This document shows positions 63,225 through 64,000 of a stretch of DNA of 64,000 bases, one piece after another (within the stretch, counting starts at the first letter, position 1; each line of letters begins with the position of its first letter). The stretch comes from Polynucleobacter sp. es-MAR-4 (lineage in GTDB: Bacteria > Pseudomonadota > Gammaproteobacteria > Burkholderiales > Burkholderiaceae), in assembly GCF_018882055.1 (NCBI RefSeq), contig NZ_JACVPF010000001.1, positions 620,001 to 684,000 of the forward strand, read 5' to 3'. The notes beneath the pieces are model-generated. The model made no database searches. It had not been told where the DNA came from and saw only the letters and a program-made list of their open reading frames with translations. The position numbers and the translations under genes are program-made.

Positions 63225-64000
63225 TTAGAATGCATTCTTGAGTCGCTCTAGTGCGTAAATTTCTCTCAAATGCAGCATTTGATAAGCCACACGATCTTTA
63301 AGCAAACCAGTAATGGTTTCTGGGCCATCAGAATAATTTCTCATTACATCCGCATTCAGATTGTAAATAGGCCAGCTAAGCTGCCCACTGACATTGGGAT
63401 TACCAGTTTTTGCAAATGCAGCCCAACTTTCAGACATTCTCTTGCTTATAGCCTGATCTTGAGGGCTACTCTTATCAACAATTGGATACCAATCTTTTGG
63501 CCAATCACGGGTTTTCTTAAAGCTAGCAATATCCCTTTCAATTCTGGCGCATTGATCTGAAGACTCAACCTGCTTAGGAGCCTGAGGCATCAATGCCAAA
63601 CTTCCAAATACGTAAGTGATTTCAAAGGTATGTGGGGAACCCGGGAAAGCGGGTCGAATATTTTTTGTTAAATAATCATAGTAGTAAGCGTACCCAGGAG
63701 CCACACCATTCATACTATTTGCCAACAACTTGGTGCTGGCTCGATACATTAGATCTTGAATCACAAATGAGTTCAAAATACATTTGTCTTTCACGTTGGA
63801 ATAGAGCTTCTCGATGATCTTTGGATCTTCATGAACTTGCTTTAAAAAGACATCCAACGAGGGTTCACCAGGCAACATAAAGTCGGAATCAAACGAGTTC
63901 GTACCAATCATGAATGGCACCTTCGCCTGCTTACCAGCCGCAAATAAGGGTATCGGATCGCCTTTAATGATTTGACCATCGATAAAAGGTCCACCAAACT
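63225..64000 (-). CDS. C-terminal part of a type B carboxylesterase (cut by window edge)
   Basis: The frame is open to the right edge, giving about 258 residues of the C-terminal half. KVPFMIGTNSFDSDF, GYAYYYDYLTKNIRPAFPG and the catalytic His in GSPHTFEITYVFGSL are typical of the para-nitrobenzyl-esterase/cholinesterase family, as is SWAAFAKTGNPN near the end. The nucleophile Ser and oxyanion loop would lie outside the window. Substrate unknown. Confidence 0.88.
   Translation of the reverse strand, partial: FGGPFIDGQIIKGDPIPLFAAGKQAKVPFMIGTNSFDSDFMLPGEPSLDVFLKQVHEDPKIIEKLYSNVKDKCILNSFVIQDLMYRASTKLLANSMNGVAPGYAYYYDYLTKNIRPAFPGSPHTFEITYVFGSLALMPQAPKQVESSDQCARIERDIASFKKTRDWPKDWYPIVDKSSPQDQAISKRMSESWAAFAKTGNPNVSGQLSWPIYNLNADVMRNYSDGPETITGLLKDRVAYQMLHLREIYALERLKNAF

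Overview
The window looks like a piece of a compact betaproteobacterial chromosome (Burkholderiales, most like Polynucleobacter). The basis is gene content and order (comEC, tatD, lolDC, recJ, prfB, lysS; an iscR-iscS-iscU-iscA-hscB-hscA-fdx operon; a PhaZ-type depolymerase; an rnfB-nth pair), mid-range GC by eye and tight packing on both strands. This is an inference from family knowledge; no database search was run. I see no insertion sequence, prophage or CRISPR array.

Layout. 1-12,500: cut-off membrane gene, small secreted protein, comEC, TatD-type nuclease, lipoprotein-release ABC transporter, recJ, prfB with its programmed +1 frameshift, lysS, OsmC-like and methyltransferase-like genes. 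12,500-22,500: assimilatory sulfate reduction: a CbiX-type chelatase and cobA (siroheme), DUF934, cysI, fpr, a 54-aa protein, a TSUP permease, cysH (APS-reductase type), cysDN and a YeiH-type exporter. Several perfect inverted repeats sit in its control regions. 22,700-29,750: Rap1a-like and DUF3300 envelope proteins, then the isc operon with a good IscR type-1 box. 29,770-41,000: uvrB, aromatic aminotransferase, PHA depolymerase, soluble RnfB, nth, DUF1841, EamA transporter, KAS III-like enzyme, secreted cupin, HIT protein and isocitrate lyase.

41,240-51,450 is the most unusual part. It is a complete chemosensory cluster (CheW, CheA with two CheW-like domains, one chemoreceptor, CheR, CheB) with no CheY, CheZ or flagellar gene. 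Its only free-standing response regulator is a receiver fused to a class III adenylate cyclase. Beside it lie a class I-like cyclic nucleotide phosphodiesterase and, overlapping it by four bases, an MscS-family channel with a C-terminal cyclic-nucleotide-binding domain. Read together, these genes suggest a chemosensory pathway that sets cAMP and gates an ion channel instead of steering a flagellum. The left end of the cluster touches a decayed tRNA 3' half, and the stop codon of cheW lies inside it, which suggests the block was acquired or rearranged at a tRNA locus.

51,500-64,000: MFS transporter, clpB with a clear sigma-32 promoter, a GIY-YIG protein facing an exonuclease/GIY-YIG fusion, TPR protein, Rrf2-type regulator, DUF2244, a 50-aa protein, LON-substrate-domain protein, MpaB-type oxygenase, DUF4149 protein, two small genes, AlkB-like dioxygenase, FAD oxidoreductase and the C-terminal part of a type B carboxylesterase running off the right edge.
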